DNA of 34,492 nt, taken from an uncultured Saprospiraceae bacterium. Lineage in GTDB: Bacteria > Bacteroidota > Bacteroidia > Chitinophagales > Saprospiraceae. Positions within the stretch are counted from its first letter, which is position 1. Every line of letters starts with the position of its first letter. Positions 1 through 9,736 of the stretch are shown one piece after another. The stretch spans positions 1 through 34,492 of the forward strand of contig CALKJD010000119.1 of assembly GCA_937995755.1 (NCBI GenBank), in the 5' to 3' direction. Made by a program: the position numbers and the translations under genes. The notes beneath the pieces were generated by a model, which ran no database searches, was not told the origin of the DNA, and saw only the letters and a list, made by a program, of their open reading frames with translations.

Positions 1-3000
1 CCTGGCTCTGTATAATCGGCCGTCTGTATTTCTATTACATCTCCAGCTGTAGCTGCATCGATTGCGGCTTGTATTGAACAATGGAAAGTGTTGTCTGTAA
101 CATTCTTCACTTCCGAAGCAGCTGTACCTGTAGATGCATCTCCACCCAACCAAGGGCAATACAATACATTGACAGAAATGATATCTCCTGTACCTACTCC
201 TTCGCCTGCAGGACCACTTGCGTCACCCCACCAGTTGAGTGTAGCATCCACATCTACCCCTGTAGTATTTTCTACTCCGAAATTAGTATTACTTGCAATG
301 TTATTATTGTTAGCTACACCAGTTCCTGTATTGATGAATTTGATTCCAGTATTATTACTAGAAATATTACTCATCGTAATCAGCACATCAGCACTATCGA
401 CTAATATTCCAATATCGTTTCCTGTGATGGATGATAGGTTATCATGAATATTAGCAGATGCTTCTGGACCTGTCAACAGGATTCCAACACCATCTGTCAT
501 GTTTGTTGTAATGTCTGTATTTCCTTTTATCTCCGCTGATACAGACGATCCTGTTGTATTAGCAGGGCTATCTTTGACATGTATCCCTACTTTGACATTA
601 TCGGTCAAAGTTACCCCATCGATTACGGCATGGGCTCCATTTGTTGCTTCAGAACTATACCCTTCATAGCTATTAACATATATACCAATATCTACATTCA
701 TTGCTGATCCTCCGACTATCTGTACAGGAGCATTATCTTTAACATTCCATACTTCGATCCCAAATTTAGGAATAGTAATACCTGATCCATCTACAGTATT
801 ACCACTTACTAGTCCTGTCGCCTCTGACAAACTAGATACAAGGATTCCTCCCCATTTCGTTTCATTCACATCCGCGATTCCAGTTATCGTATTATTAGAT
901 ACTGTTAACGGAGATACTGATCCTCCTGTATGTAGGTTATAAAATATTCCTCTTCTACGAGTTGATATTGTGTTATTATCAATGACTTGATACATAGCAT
1001 CACCCGTATTGGCATCATGAAAATTACCCGTTTGAATACCCGTACGAACGTTAGACATTACGTTATTAGTAATACGTGCATATTGATCATTATAAATCAG
1101 AACTCCTCCTCCCCAATTAGCAACATCAGATGCCGCATCATAAGTACCTAGATTTCTAATAAGATTCTCATTTATTAAATGACCAGAAGTAGTTGGAGCA
1201 TTTGTCGTTGCACCGTAAAGTGACATTCCAAAATAAGCTAAATTTTGAAGTACATTATTCTCCACTTTCAGATTATTAATATTGTCAACATAAATAGTTA
1301 TTGCTTCTGCTGCATCTAAATCTGCTCCGTTAGTTCCTAAAAAACTACTAGTCAAATTGGGATTATCTCCATCAATTAACAATCCATCAATCGTTACATT
1401 ACTTGCTTGAATTTTTATCATTTCACCATATGCAGCATCAATAGTAGCTGGGTATAAAATCGCTTCTGCTACTCTAGTGCCTGTGTTAGGAGAAATTCCA
1501 GCATTAGGTCCATTAATGGTCAATGCTTTATCCACCACCAAATCTTCTTCATACACTCCTGCAGGCACTTCGATCACGTCACCTGCATCAGCAAGATCTA
1601 TAGCTTCTTGGATAGTACAATGCAATGTTGATTGCGTTGTATTTTGAATCTGTGCATCAAGAGCGGCTATAATTAATGCTTGATCTGTGAGCACCTCTAC
1701 TCCTCTTACCATCCTAAGATTAATACCATTAGTCGAACCTAGAAATGTATTACTGCTCAATGCTACAGAACATACTATCGGAGCATTACCTCTACCAAAA
1801 TAATTTGGAGATTGTCCAGCGGCTTGATCGCCATCCCCTGTAGGATAATTTGCATTTTGATGTCCACCTCCTTGGATCTGAATACCTACATCACTGTTAC
1901 TTACATTATTACCTGTAACGCTATGATTGTTCCCTTCCATTACTATTCCAAATCCTTCTGCATCCGGACCAGAGTGCTCAAAACCAGATATACTATTACC
2001 TGACAATGTAACTCCTGTAGGTATATCCACATTAGAACTAGTTGGTGTTACACCTCTTCTAAATACAGCAATACCTGCATAATCACGTGCATCATTAGAT
2101 TCAAAATTAAACACCGTATTGTTAGTTACGCTGACGTTGCCATTTGGATTTTTTATTTCTATTCCAAACCTTCCTTCTCCTGATACACTATTGTTATCGA
2201 TCACGGCATTGGTCATACCAGTGAGACCCATTCCACTATCGCCAGTAGTAATTATAATATCATTATTTTGAATTAATACTCCATCTGCATCTCCATCTTG
2301 CAGCTCTATTCCACAACAACTATTATTAGATAATGTATTATTGGTGAATGCTATATTTTCTTTTAAACCATTCCAGATAACAATACCTCTTGCTCCAGTA
2401 GTATGTCCAGAAATCGTACAATCATTTATTGTTACTCCATCTACAGGCCCATTAGCATAAAATCCAGATCCACCAACGTTATCTAGAATCGAAACATTAT
2501 CTACTTCTAGATTATTATTGCCTAGGTTAGCATATATACCTGCATGCGTATTCCCACCTGATCCATTAAAGTTATGAACTGTTATGTTTTTGATCGTAAC
2601 ATCACTCACGTTATCATTAATAAAAACACCTGAGCCGTTTGACATTCCTGTACCATCGATTTCATATAGCGATTCATTAGCTGTAGCTCCTTGCAGCGTC
2701 AATGGTTTGTCAATCACTACCCTTTCTGTAAATGTCCATTCGTCTAATTGGAGAATATCGTTATTATTCACTTCATCTATTGCCATAGCTATAGTTGCGT
2801 AATACTCCCCAGTAGTTATATTGGTTACGACACCTGTTACAGTTACGAAAGCTACATCTTGACTATAAGCAGTTAATAAATTATCTCCTGTGCTGCCTTC
2901 ATTAAGTGTAATATAAATATCATCGATATCAGTAATGCCATGCCAGTTGGCTTCAAAAACTACATCAGATTCACTTTCGTTTAATATTACAAATTTACCA

Positions 3001-5651
3001 GACTGTAAACTTGATAAGTCGTTCATACTTACCATTGTATTCGTAGGCCCATTATTAGCCCCAACACTCATAATATGATTAGGCACATCAAAGAAATTCC
3101 CTTCGACATTAACACCATTTAGACTCGCAGGATTTGCACCATACGTTGCACCATCGTCTCTTACATTGATTGATATAGCTGGACGTCCTCCAGCATATGT
3201 ACTTGTACCAGTAACACCACTATCCGTTATACTAGAATTTTTAAGCGTTATATTTTCGTAAACTCCAAATTTAAGATTCAAGTCTAACGCTGAGTTAGAT
3301 CCATAATTAACATCAGTACCACATTCATCTATAGTGATATTATCAAAGGTTGCATCTGACAATTTTTCTATATACAGTCCTTTCTGAGCATTTTGAAAGA
3401 ACGTAGTATTTGAAATCATTACATTCTCTATTGTAGAAGGCGTACTGTTACTAGCAAACCATCCAAAGCCTTGATTATTTCCACTAAAAGTAGCTAGATC
3501 AATGCTAAGCCCTGAAATACTAGTTGCACTTGCTACTTTCATACCTACACTAGATCCTGAATATGTACCTCCAAAAATGGTGAGATTATTAATTGGACCA
3601 GTAGCTACATTGATTCCATATGTAGTATTATTTTCTGCCTTAATATTAAATAATTTAGCATTGCTACTTGTATTGATTCTTACACCTGTACCAAATCCTG
3701 TAATCGTAATATCATCAAGAGTAACATCATCACTATTAATAGTAAATCCATCACCTGTTGTACCTGACACCGTAACTAGCTCTCCTGAGACAGCTCGTAT
3801 TATTAGACCTTTATCTACAACGACATTCTCATTGTATGTTCCTTCTCCTACTTCTAAAACATCAAAATCCACTGTTGCTACATCATCGATCGCTTCTTGG
3901 ATTGTGCAGAAATATGTACCTCGAGTTGTATTGGCAACTACTCCAGTATTATTTATGGGTACGCCAATACCAGGAAGATTATCCAACCACATACAATAGT
4001 CTACATCATTAGACATCGCTACTCCTGTACCTGTAGGATTAGAAATATGCATAGGCCCTGAGGCATGTCCCCACCAATTGAAATCCGCACTGACTGTACC
4101 CGTAGTCGCTCCGTTATAAATTCCGAAATTGCTATTGCCAGACAAGTCATTATTTTCAATTTTTATATCTGTAGCGATTACTTGTCCATCTTTTATCGCA
4201 ACTCCATTGAAAGACCCTGTTAATGTATTATTGCTAATTTCCACTGGGCCTGTAAAATCTGATCCGTAGATTCTTACTGCTCCTTTATCGGCTAGTCCAT
4301 CCGTATTGGCATTTGTAATAGTATTATCCGAAACTGTGACATCTGCACAATTTGCAGCTAATTGCAATCCTTGCTGAGAAGAATTACTGATATCATTATT
4401 CGTAATAGCAAGACCATCAGCACCGTTAATAATTATTCCTGCATACTCTGGATTGATTATTTTATTATTAGAAATACTTCCACTCACTCCTCCTAATGCC
4501 ATTCCAGATTGATTGACATCATTCGCAGATCCATTTATCAGATTGCCTTGTATAGTAAGGTTGGTTAATGTATTTGTAAGTCCAGATTTAATTGCCGTTG
4601 CAGCATTTGCCACGAACTTATTATTATTGATAGTGATATCATCTGAACTACTCGTAATATAGATTGGCCACGAATCCATTGTAGTCACACCATTAAACTC
4701 AAACCCATTTAAACTGACCGAACTTGTCGCAGAGATTCTTAAGTTTTTAGTAATTATTGCCTCAGCCACTCTAGTACCATCTACCGCATTAACCGCAGCA
4801 TTGGGGCCATTAATAGTAAGTTGTTTGTTTATTAATATAGATTCATCATAGGTACCCGCAGATACATTTATCACATGACCATTCACAGTATTCGCAGCAT
4901 CTATAGCGGCTTGAATGGTTAAAAAATATTCATCAGAATTTACATTATGTACTCCTAGAGAAGTGACAATAATATTATCTAATCCTAGTTCATCTCTAGA
5001 ACCACTCCCTCCTGCGTCGTCTATTGCCCAACGTAAATAAAAGTCTCCACTTGCAGCAATTGCAATAGTCTCTGTCTTCGAAACTGCAACTACGCCTAAT
5101 GCATCTGAAGCTCCAGGAGTTGAAAAATCTAAACCCGATACTGGAGTAAAAGTCATCCCATTAGTGGAATAAGAAAAATTAATACTATTAGATCTAGATT
5201 GATCATTACGATATAAAACATCATATGCAATACTAATGGCAGCCACATCACCGCCGGTGTTATTTTCCACTTTTGCAGTTATACTTCCAGGAGTCATATC
5301 ACTTCCACCAGGCTGCACCCACAACGCTATATCACCACCCTGATCCAATGCATACAATCCACCCGTAGAGACCGCTGCAGTGGTTATTCCTCTTGTAAGA
5401 TCCGCTGCAGAACTAAATCCAGCTATTGTCCAGTCATCAGAATCTAACTGACCAACTGCAGGACTCGAGTCTAATCCTGCACCAGCATAACCAGTAAAAT
5501 CAATCGTCAGCGGTCCATCCAATGATAGTTGTGCAGACATTGAAAATGACAAAACTAAAAATGACAATAACATTAAAATCTTAGCTGATAAATAGTTAAT
5601 CGATTCTATAACAGGCCTTTTAAGCACCCTATTTTCTTCAATAAATTGCAT
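1..5651 (-). CDS. Giant secreted parallel beta-helix repeat protein (partial, C-terminus outside window)
   Basis: One frame stays open from an ATG at 5651 to the window edge, giving 1883 codons without a stop. Residues 25-40 form a hydrophobic signal peptide ending in SMSA-Q; an in-frame ATG at 5573 would give a shorter signal. Residues about 42-235 look like a beta-sandwich domain. The rest is built of right-handed beta-helix modules. Each opens with a TIQ-x-AID / GDVIEV-type motif at roughly residues 242, 580, 950, 1343 and 1857, followed by many short N-rich rungs (NNTI, GI..., NNxV). NWWG-xASGP motifs near residues 524 and 1806 close two modules. Families with this fold include pectate-lyase-like enzymes and adhesins. 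No catalytic site is evident, so surface adhesin or polysaccharide-binding protein is inference. A type IX secretion C-terminal domain would be expected beyond position 1 but cannot be seen. Confidence 0.9.
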   Translation of the reverse strand, partial: MQFIEENRVLKRPVIESINYLSAKILMLLSFLVLSFSMSAQLSLDGPLTIDFTGYAGAGLDSSPAVGQLDSDDWTIAGFSSAADLTRGITTAAVSTGGLYALDQGGDIALWVQPGGSDMTPGSITAKVENNTGGDVAAISIAYDVLYRNDQSRSNSINFSYSTNGMTFTPVSGLDFSTPGASDALGVVAVSKTETIAIAASGDFYLRWAIDDAGGSGSRDELGLDNIIVTSLGVHNVNSDEYFLTIQAAIDAANTVNGHVINVSAGTYDESILINKQLTINGPNAAVNAVDGTRVAEAIITKNLRISATSSVSLNGFEFNGVTTMDSWPIYITSSSDDITINNNKFVANAATAIKSGLTNTLTNLTIQGNLINGSANDVNQSGMALGGVSGSISNNKIINPEYAGIIINGADGLAITNNDISNSSQQGLQLAANCADVTVSDNTITNANTDGLADKGAVRIYGSDFTGPVEISNNTLTGSFNGVAIKDGQVIATDIKIENNDLSGNSNFGIYNGATTGTVSADFNWWGHASGPMHISNPTGTGVAMSNDVDYCMWLDNLPGIGVPINNTGVVANTTRGTYFCTIQEAIDDVATVDFDVLEVGEGTYNENVVVDKGLIIRAVSGELVTVSGTTGDGFTINSDDVTLDDITITGFGTGVRINTSSNAKLFNIKAENNTTYGINVATGPINNLTIFGGTYSGSSVGMKVASATSISGLSIDLATFSGNNQGFGWFASNSTPSTIENVMISNTTFFQNAQKGLYIEKLSDATFDNITIDECGTDVNYGSNSALDLNLKFGVYENITLKNSSITDSGVTGTSTYAGGRPAISINVRDDGATYGANPASLNGVNVEGNFFDVPNHIMSVGANNGPTNTMVSMNDLSSLQSGKFVILNESESDVVFEANWHGITDIDDIYITLNEGSTGDNLLTAYSQDVAFVTVTGVVTNITTGEYYATIAMAIDEVNNNDILQLDEWTFTERVVIDKPLTLQGATANESLYEIDGTGMSNGSGVFINDNVSDVTIKNITVHNFNGSGGNTHAGIYANLGNNNLEVDNVSILDNVGGSGFYANGPVDGVTINDCTISGHTTGARGIVIWNGLKENIAFTNNTLSNNSCCGIELQDGDADGVLIQNNDIIITTGDSGMGLTGMTNAVIDNNSVSGEGRFGIEIKNPNGNVSVTNNTVFNFESNDARDYAGIAVFRRGVTPTSSNVDIPTGVTLSGNSISGFEHSGPDAEGFGIVMEGNNHSVTGNNVSNSDVGIQIQGGGHQNANYPTGDGDQAAGQSPNYFGRGNAPIVCSVALSSNTFLGSTNGINLRMVRGVEVLTDQALIIAALDAQIQNTTQSTLHCTIQEAIDLADAGDVIEVPAGVYEEDLVVDKALTINGPNAGISPNTGTRVAEAILYPATIDAAYGEMIKIQASNVTIDGLLIDGDNPNLTSSFLGTNGADLDAAEAITIYVDNINNLKVENNVLQNLAYFGMSLYGATTNAPTTSGHLINENLIRNLGTYDAASDVANWGGGVLIYNDQYARITNNVMSNVRTGIQTGNFHDANTGDAMYQVIDNNTISTRRRGIFYNLHTGGSVSPLTVSNNTITGIADVNETKWGGILVSSLSEATGLVSGNTVDGSGITIPKFGIEVWNVKDNAPVQIVGGSAMNVDIGIYVNSYEGYSSEATNGAHAVIDGVTLTDNVKVGIHVKDSPANTTGSSVSAEIKGNTDITTNMTDGVGILLTGPEASANIHDNLSSITGNDIGILVDSADVLITMSNISSNNTGIKFINTGTGVANNNNIASNTNFGVENTTGVDVDATLNWWGDASGPAGEGVGTGDIISVNVLYCPWLGGDASTGTAASEVKNVTDNTFHCSIQAAIDAATAGDVIEIQTADYTEP

Positions 5652-7004
5652 ACAAATTGATTTAGCAAGTTGGTTCTCGCGGTGGAAAAATTGTTTAACA
5701 CGTATGTAGAGGTCACGGCAGAAAAATCTGACGGCCTAAACAATAATTATATTTTTTCTGAAATGAAATCTGCTAGCATTATGACGCAAGATTTTAAATC
5801 CGCGGGCACAGAGTAGTAATAAGTAAACATCAAATCGATGCCTTACTTAAACCTGACCAAGAAGACATTATACGTAAGTGACTAAATGAAAATCATTTAG
5901 TAAAACACATCTTATTATATATAAGACATAGTAAATGCCAACACGGTTACTTATGTTAAAATACTAGAGAGGTGAGGAGTCAATGGTTCCTCAGAAGAAC
6001 ATATCTATACTCCAAAAGAGTTACTAACTTATTGATTGGTAGGTTGGATTTAACGAGGTTATAATTATCCATTACAAAGGGGGTTTTGTGGTTTGGAAAT
6101 TGGTTGCTATTCCTATTAAGGTCATGTAAGTTACAAATCAGATTTATATTTCCAATAAAAAATACGATATAATAATCTCAATAATTATTATTATCTGACA
6201 ATAAATTTGTTATGGTATGATTATAAATCAGTGACAAAAATTAAGTATTGATTACCTAAAAACATGTTCTACTTGTGAAATCATATCAGATATAAAATCT
6301 TAAATCTTGATCATAAAAAGGTTTGCTATTTTTTTGAATCTAGAAAAAAAATAGAAAGTTACCTCAGAATAAAAACTCACAAATTTCATAATTCTCTAAT
6401 GCAAAAAACAAACGAATAATCAACTTTGATAAAATATTATTCAGCACAAAACCAATTACGACTGCCATTCATTTTACAAACGGCGATTATTTTTTTATGA
6501 ACGGTCATTTTTCCTCACATTCGGTAAGCCAACACAAAATTCTAATATCCCATAATTAGAAATTATACAATAGCATAATAATGGAATATGAGATAATTTA
6601 GAATATGTAAGAGTTATCAAATCAAACAGAAAAACATTTTAAAACTTCAGAAAAAATTAGAAGTATTAGCACCCCTCCGTCATGAAAAACAATTCGAAAT
6701 AAATGAAAATGAAAGATATTAACACACACTCCATGTATGTAAAACCACCTTAAAAAATGATCTGTTTGAGAAAAAAATAAGTTATGAAGTATAAAAAATT
6801 AACAACTAATTAACACGTACCTACTACTCATTTCTTCCTGACTCTATTCATTTAGTTGTAATAACACTCAACTATTGAATTTTGCCTAAATGCGTTCAAT
6901 AGATAAATTTTAAATTCAACTCCTCTTTACATTTCACAATATCTAAACTAATTAACAATGAAACGAACAATGCTTTATCCTTTGCCCCATTCTTAGAAAA
7001 TAGC
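5652..7004. other. AT-rich non-coding region with several hairpins
   Basis: These 1.35 kb lie between the start of the beta-helix gene and the stop of the next minus-strand gene. I find no open frame longer than about 30 codons that resembles a protein, and no tRNA or rRNA. The DNA is very AT-rich with poly-A/T runs. It holds a perfect 9-bp stem with a 3-nt loop (5881-5901), a 6-bp stem (5910-5926) and a 6-bp TGAGGA/TCCTCA stem (around 5973-5993). It may carry a long leader or regulatory region for the beta-helix gene, an unannotated small RNA, or decayed sequence. Nothing decides between these. Confidence 0.5.
5881..5901. repeat. Perfect inverted repeat (9-bp stem, 3-nt loop)
   Basis: ACTAAATGA-aaa-TCATTTAGT is a perfect hairpin. 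It is followed within 10 bases by a second hairpin (TCTTAT...ATAAGA, 5910-5926). No T-run directly follows on either strand, so a standard intrinsic terminator is not supported. Confidence 0.5.
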
Positions 7005-7433
7005 TTAATCCGAGCCATCCTCTTTTCGAGACAAGCTTTTGAAATAATAATAGTACATACCTTTCTCTTCGTTGTTCATATCCGTTTTACCTGAGTGATG
7101 GTCTAACAAAACAGACTTATTGACACCTAATGTCTTTGCTAGTTGTTTTAATTTCATCGCATGATCTGCTAATTGAATTTTGAGCCATCTCGCAGTAACT
7201 ACGTCATGGACTAGAGGCACATATGGTATAGCTCCGATATGAAAATCGCTATGAATAGAGGCAAACAAAGAGGTGACTATGTCTCGCAACTCATTCGCTG
7301 AAAAATAGATACCGTCCAGTGTTTTATCCTGCGATATCTCTATAATGACACGCTCTTCACTCTTCTTAACCTCACGGATAGTTACATTATATTTATCCTT
7401 ATATCTTATAATAGCCTTGTGTATGAGATCCAT
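7005..7433 (-). CDS. Conserved hypothetical protein with C-terminal helix-turn-helix-like segment
   Basis: The protein has 142 residues and starts at ATG 7433. The N-terminal half (1-90) looks like an alpha/beta fold with the phrase GIYFSANELRD. The C-terminal part (about 95-135) reads like an XRE-type helix-turn-helix: KLKQLAKTLGVNKSVLLDHH, then a short linker and a YYYYFKSL segment. There is no signal peptide or membrane segment, so it is cytoplasmic. DNA binding is inferred from the helix pattern only, and no characterised family is recognised with certainty. A candidate promoter lies about 40 bases upstream, suggesting a single-gene transcript separate from the DUF58 gene, which ends 116 bases upstream. 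Confidence 0.8.
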   Translation of the reverse strand: MDLIHKAIIRYKDKYNVTIREVKKSEERVIIEISQDKTLDGIYFSANELRDIVTSLFASIHSDFHIGAIPYVPLVHDVVTARWLKIQLADHAMKLKQLAKTLGVNKSVLLDHHSGKTDMNNEEKGMYYYYFKSLSRKEDGSD

Positions 7434-7473
7434 GCTCTATATTTCTTAAATCCAAAGATGATACTCTAAAATA

Positions 7474-7506
7474 CAAATTTAGATAATCCAAAAACCTTAA
7501 ATACAA
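7474..7506 (-). promoter_or_regulatory. Candidate Bacteroidetes-type promoter for the HTH-like gene
   Basis: On the minus strand a TTG (7506-7504) is followed after 22 bases by TAAATTTG (7481-7474). The second element matches the TAnnTTTG -7 consensus of Bacteroidota sigma factors. It sits about 40 bases before the ATG at 7433. The spacing is slightly longer than usual. Confidence 0.35.
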
Positions 7507-7549
7507 GAAACATTTTTATTGAAGATGCAATAAGTACCTATAGATGCTA

Positions 7550-8881
7550 CTACACCATGCCTCTTGCCTTAAACTCTAAATACCTATTGATTGTATTAAC
7601 ATTGAGATCTGCAGGTGGAGTGAGGACAGAGTAGATTCCGTACTTTTTGAGCTCACTTACTATAAGTTGCTTCTCTAAAGAAAGCTGCTCCGCTATGACT
7701 TGTGTGTAGATTTCCTCTGATAGTATAGGATCTGACTGTATTACGGTATCAAGCTCGGTGTTTTCAAAAAACACAACAACTAAGAGATGTCTTTTGGATA
7801 ATGCTCTCAGATATGGCAATTGTCTTCGAAATGAATTGAGACTTTCAAAATTAGTATATAGTAATAGTAAGCTTCTACTAGTAATTCTTCTCTGAGCGTA
7901 GGTAGCCAGCATTTCATAATTTGATTCTTTATAAAATGTCTTCTGATTATATAGCGTTTCGAGGATTCGCTGTAGCTGTCCAGACCGTCTATCCGCCTTC
8001 ACGATTGAGCTCATCTTATTGGAGAATGTAATAAGTCCTGCCTTATCATGCTTACGCAGTGCCACATTAGACATCACCAATGCGCTATTCACAGCATAAT
8101 CCAGTAATGTCAAGCCTTCGAAAGGACTACGCATTAATCTCCCTTTATCCACTATACAATACACAGGTTGTGACTTTTCGTCTTCGTAATGATTAATCAT
8201 CAATCCGGTAGACTTTGCTGATGCCTTCCAATTTATATTACGTGGATCATCACCAGATACATACTCCTTAATTTGATCAAACTCAGTGGTCTGCCCTATC
8301 CTCCTAATTCGCTTAATACCTAACTCTGTGAGATTATTCGTAAATGCAGAAAATTCATACTTCTTCATCTGGATAATCGAGGGGTAAACTGGTACAGTCA
8401 CTTCACTTGGAAAACTGTATCTGCGCTGAAACAAACCTAGAGAAGTAGAGAGAAATACGTTAATAGCTCCAAAGCTATACTCTCCACGCTTAACCGGACG
8501 TAATTGATAGTTTAAAGTCTCTTTACTATCCGCTGGCAGATAAACTTTCCACGAGATGTCTCTACGTTGAAATTGATGAGGAATCTCATCTACAATCTCA
8601 GCATGAAGATCATAGCCATAGCTAGAAACTAATTCTATTAAAATCTCATTATCATCGCCATTTGACAATTTTTTATCGTGCAACCGTTTAGCAGATAATC
8701 CCATCTTAGTTTTATACAAACTAAAAACGTCCATTATTACCAGTGCTAAAAATATAAACACCGCCAACTTAGCCAATACGCTAACCATAGGAAAGCTATA
8801 TCCTATCACAAACAATAGCACTAGAGCTATAAGCACTAGAAAGAATCGATTCGTAAGGTATATGGATCTGAACAATTTCAA
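7550..8881 (-). CDS. DUF58 domain-containing protein (MoxR partner)
   Basis: The protein has 443 residues if it starts at TTG 8881, giving MKLFRSIYLTNRFF, as in relatives. An upstream TTG at 8905 is the other option, and no early ATG exists. Two membrane helices lie within residues 15-60. A beta-rich stretch with QFQRRDISWKV and PVKRGEYSFG follows, then the DUF58 signature EFDQIKEYVSGDDPRNINWK and a von Willebrand A-like domain. In that domain the metal-site motif reads VDKGR rather than DxSxS, common in Bacteroidota members of the family. DUF58 proteins are encoded beside MoxR ATPases and are thought to act with them as a chaperone-like complex. It is the last gene of the cluster. A hairpin with a T-run lies just upstream, so it may be expressed at a different level from moxR. 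Confidence 0.9.
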   Translation of the reverse strand: MKLFRSIYLTNRFFLVLIALVLLFVIGYSFPMVSVLAKLAVFIFLALVIMDVFSLYKTKMGLSAKRLHDKKLSNGDDNEILIELVSSYGYDLHAEIVDEIPHQFQRRDISWKVYLPADSKETLNYQLRPVKRGEYSFGAINVFLSTSLGLFQRRYSFPSEVTVPVYPSIIQMKKYEFSAFTNNLTELGIKRIRRIGQTTEFDQIKEYVSGDDPRNINWKASAKSTGLMINHYEDEKSQPVYCIVDKGRLMRSPFEGLTLLDYAVNSALVMSNVALRKHDKAGLITFSNKMSSIVKADRRSGQLQRILETLYNQKTFYKESNYEMLATYAQRRITSRSLLLLYTNFESLNSFRRQLPYLRALSKRHLLVVVFFENTELDTVIQSDPILSEEIYTQVIAEQLSLEKQLIVSELKKYGIYSVLTPPADLNVNTINRYLEFKARGMV

Positions 8882-8992
8882 TAGTAAAAGAGAATATGGG
8901 ATCAACGCACAAATACATTAATCAAGAAACAATTAATTGTATAGTCTATTAAAACATCAATTGAATTAATTAGACGCATTCAATCATTCGTA

Positions 8993-9034
8993 ATAAAAAC
9001 CGGATGTAACAATACTTGCATATTCTTACATCCG
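8993..9034 (-). terminator. Intrinsic terminator-like hairpin between the small membrane gene and DUF58
   Basis: CGGATGTAA (9001-9009) pairs perfectly with TTACATCCG (9026-9034) around a 16-nt loop. On the minus strand the stem is followed by GTTTTTATTA. It begins 16 bases after the stop of the 77-residue gene and precedes the DUF58 gene. It could therefore terminate or attenuate transcription inside the cluster. Confidence 0.55.
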
Positions 9035-9049
9035 TATGTTTTCTTTCAA

Positions 9050-9283
9050 TTACATTCCTGCACCTATACCTAATAAAGCAGTGAGAATATTTAAAAGGAT
9101 ACCTATACCAACGCCCCACAATGCCATATGGCATGCTGACTTAGCCTTATTCGGCATAGCATCTTTATTAGTAAAATAAATAATCCCTCCGGCTAAAGGA
9201 ATACAGAAAGATAAGATTTTTAATCCTGTGCTTAATTCATCATTAGAATTTCCGTGATTCGAAAATTGGTTTTGTTCTGACAT
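9050..9283 (-). CDS. Small two-helix membrane protein
   Basis: The protein has 77 residues and an ATG start. A polar, Asn/Ser-rich N-terminus (1-18) is followed by two hydrophobic helices (about 22-40 and 52-75) joined by a charged segment, YFTNKDAMPNKAKSACH. Similar short membrane proteins with a TGLKILSF.IPLAGGIIYF opening are common in Bacteroidota, but I know of no function. It starts 5 bases after the DUF2085 stop, so the two genes are probably co-transcribed. A hairpin with a T-run follows its stop. Confidence 0.75.
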   Translation of the reverse strand: MSEQNQFSNHGNSNDELSTGLKILSFCIPLAGGIIYFTNKDAMPNKAKSACHMALWGVGIGILLNILTALLGIGAGM

Positions 9284-9288
9284 AGTAA

Positions 9289-9636
9289 TTAGTTTATAAG
9301 TAATAAGATTTGCATCCCAATAAATTTTCCAATGATAGATACAAGAGACATTGACCCTATTCCAGCTAATACCCCAGAGACAACTCTTAGTATATTATTA
9401 CTTTCCCAATTTGTCACTGCCTGAACTGTACCATCTAAATATGTGGGTATGATTAAAAGCATCGTCCACCAAATATTCAAGGTGAATATACTAAATAAAA
9501 ACAATGGAAAAGTAAGATACCCCACATGAATACCTGTACATCTAGCGCATACCGGAAATTGTTTGCCCTTCCAAAAAAATGAACGTTCAGGCAATCGATG
9601 ACAAAAAGTCAAGTGTATTTTATCTAATTTAATCAT
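9289..9636 (-). CDS. DUF2085 family membrane protein
   Basis: The protein has 115 residues and an ATG start. The signature of the family is clear: CHRLPERSFFWKGKQFP followed by VCARCTG. It contains three conserved cysteines and a histidine that look like a metal or heme site. Three hydrophobic helices follow (about residues 38-58, 58-75 and 85-112). The YLDGTVQ segment before the last helix is also typical. The biochemical role of the family is unknown. It lies 100 bases downstream of moxR and 5 bases before a small membrane gene, inserted between moxR and its usual partner DUF58. Confidence 0.85.
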   Translation of the reverse strand: MIKLDKIHLTFCHRLPERSFFWKGKQFPVCARCTGIHVGYLTFPLFLFSIFTLNIWWTMLLIIPTYLDGTVQAVTNWESNNILRVVSGVLAGIGSMSLVSIIGKFIGMQILLLIN

Positions 9637-9720
9637 TCTTTACTTCATGTAACATTCATTAATAACTCATACTTGCCAAGCTATTCTGACATCCAACTAA
9701 CTGTATGCACAGAAACCTAC

Positions 9721-9734
9721 TCAAGTTAACTTGA
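9721..9734. repeat. 14-bp perfect palindrome after moxR
   Basis: TCAAGTTAACTTGA is a perfect palindrome two bases past the moxR stop codon. It has no T-run and no loop, so it is more like a protein-binding site than a terminator. It may also be chance. Confidence 0.35.
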
Positions 9735-9736
9735 TA

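Noticed and set aside
81..3999. Several plus-strand open frames (for example 81-404, 88-447 and 3502-3999) opposite the beta-helix gene
   Set aside because: They are antisense to one continuous 1883-codon frame with clear repeat structure, and their translations resemble no protein.
1..5651. Repeated short motifs at first glance like a CRISPR array or satellite
   Set aside because: The units are of uneven length, diverged and in frame with the protein, so they are coding beta-helix repeats.
5652..7004. tRNA or small RNA gene in the long gap
   Set aside because: No cloverleaf or known RNA motif could be found by eye; only simple hairpins.
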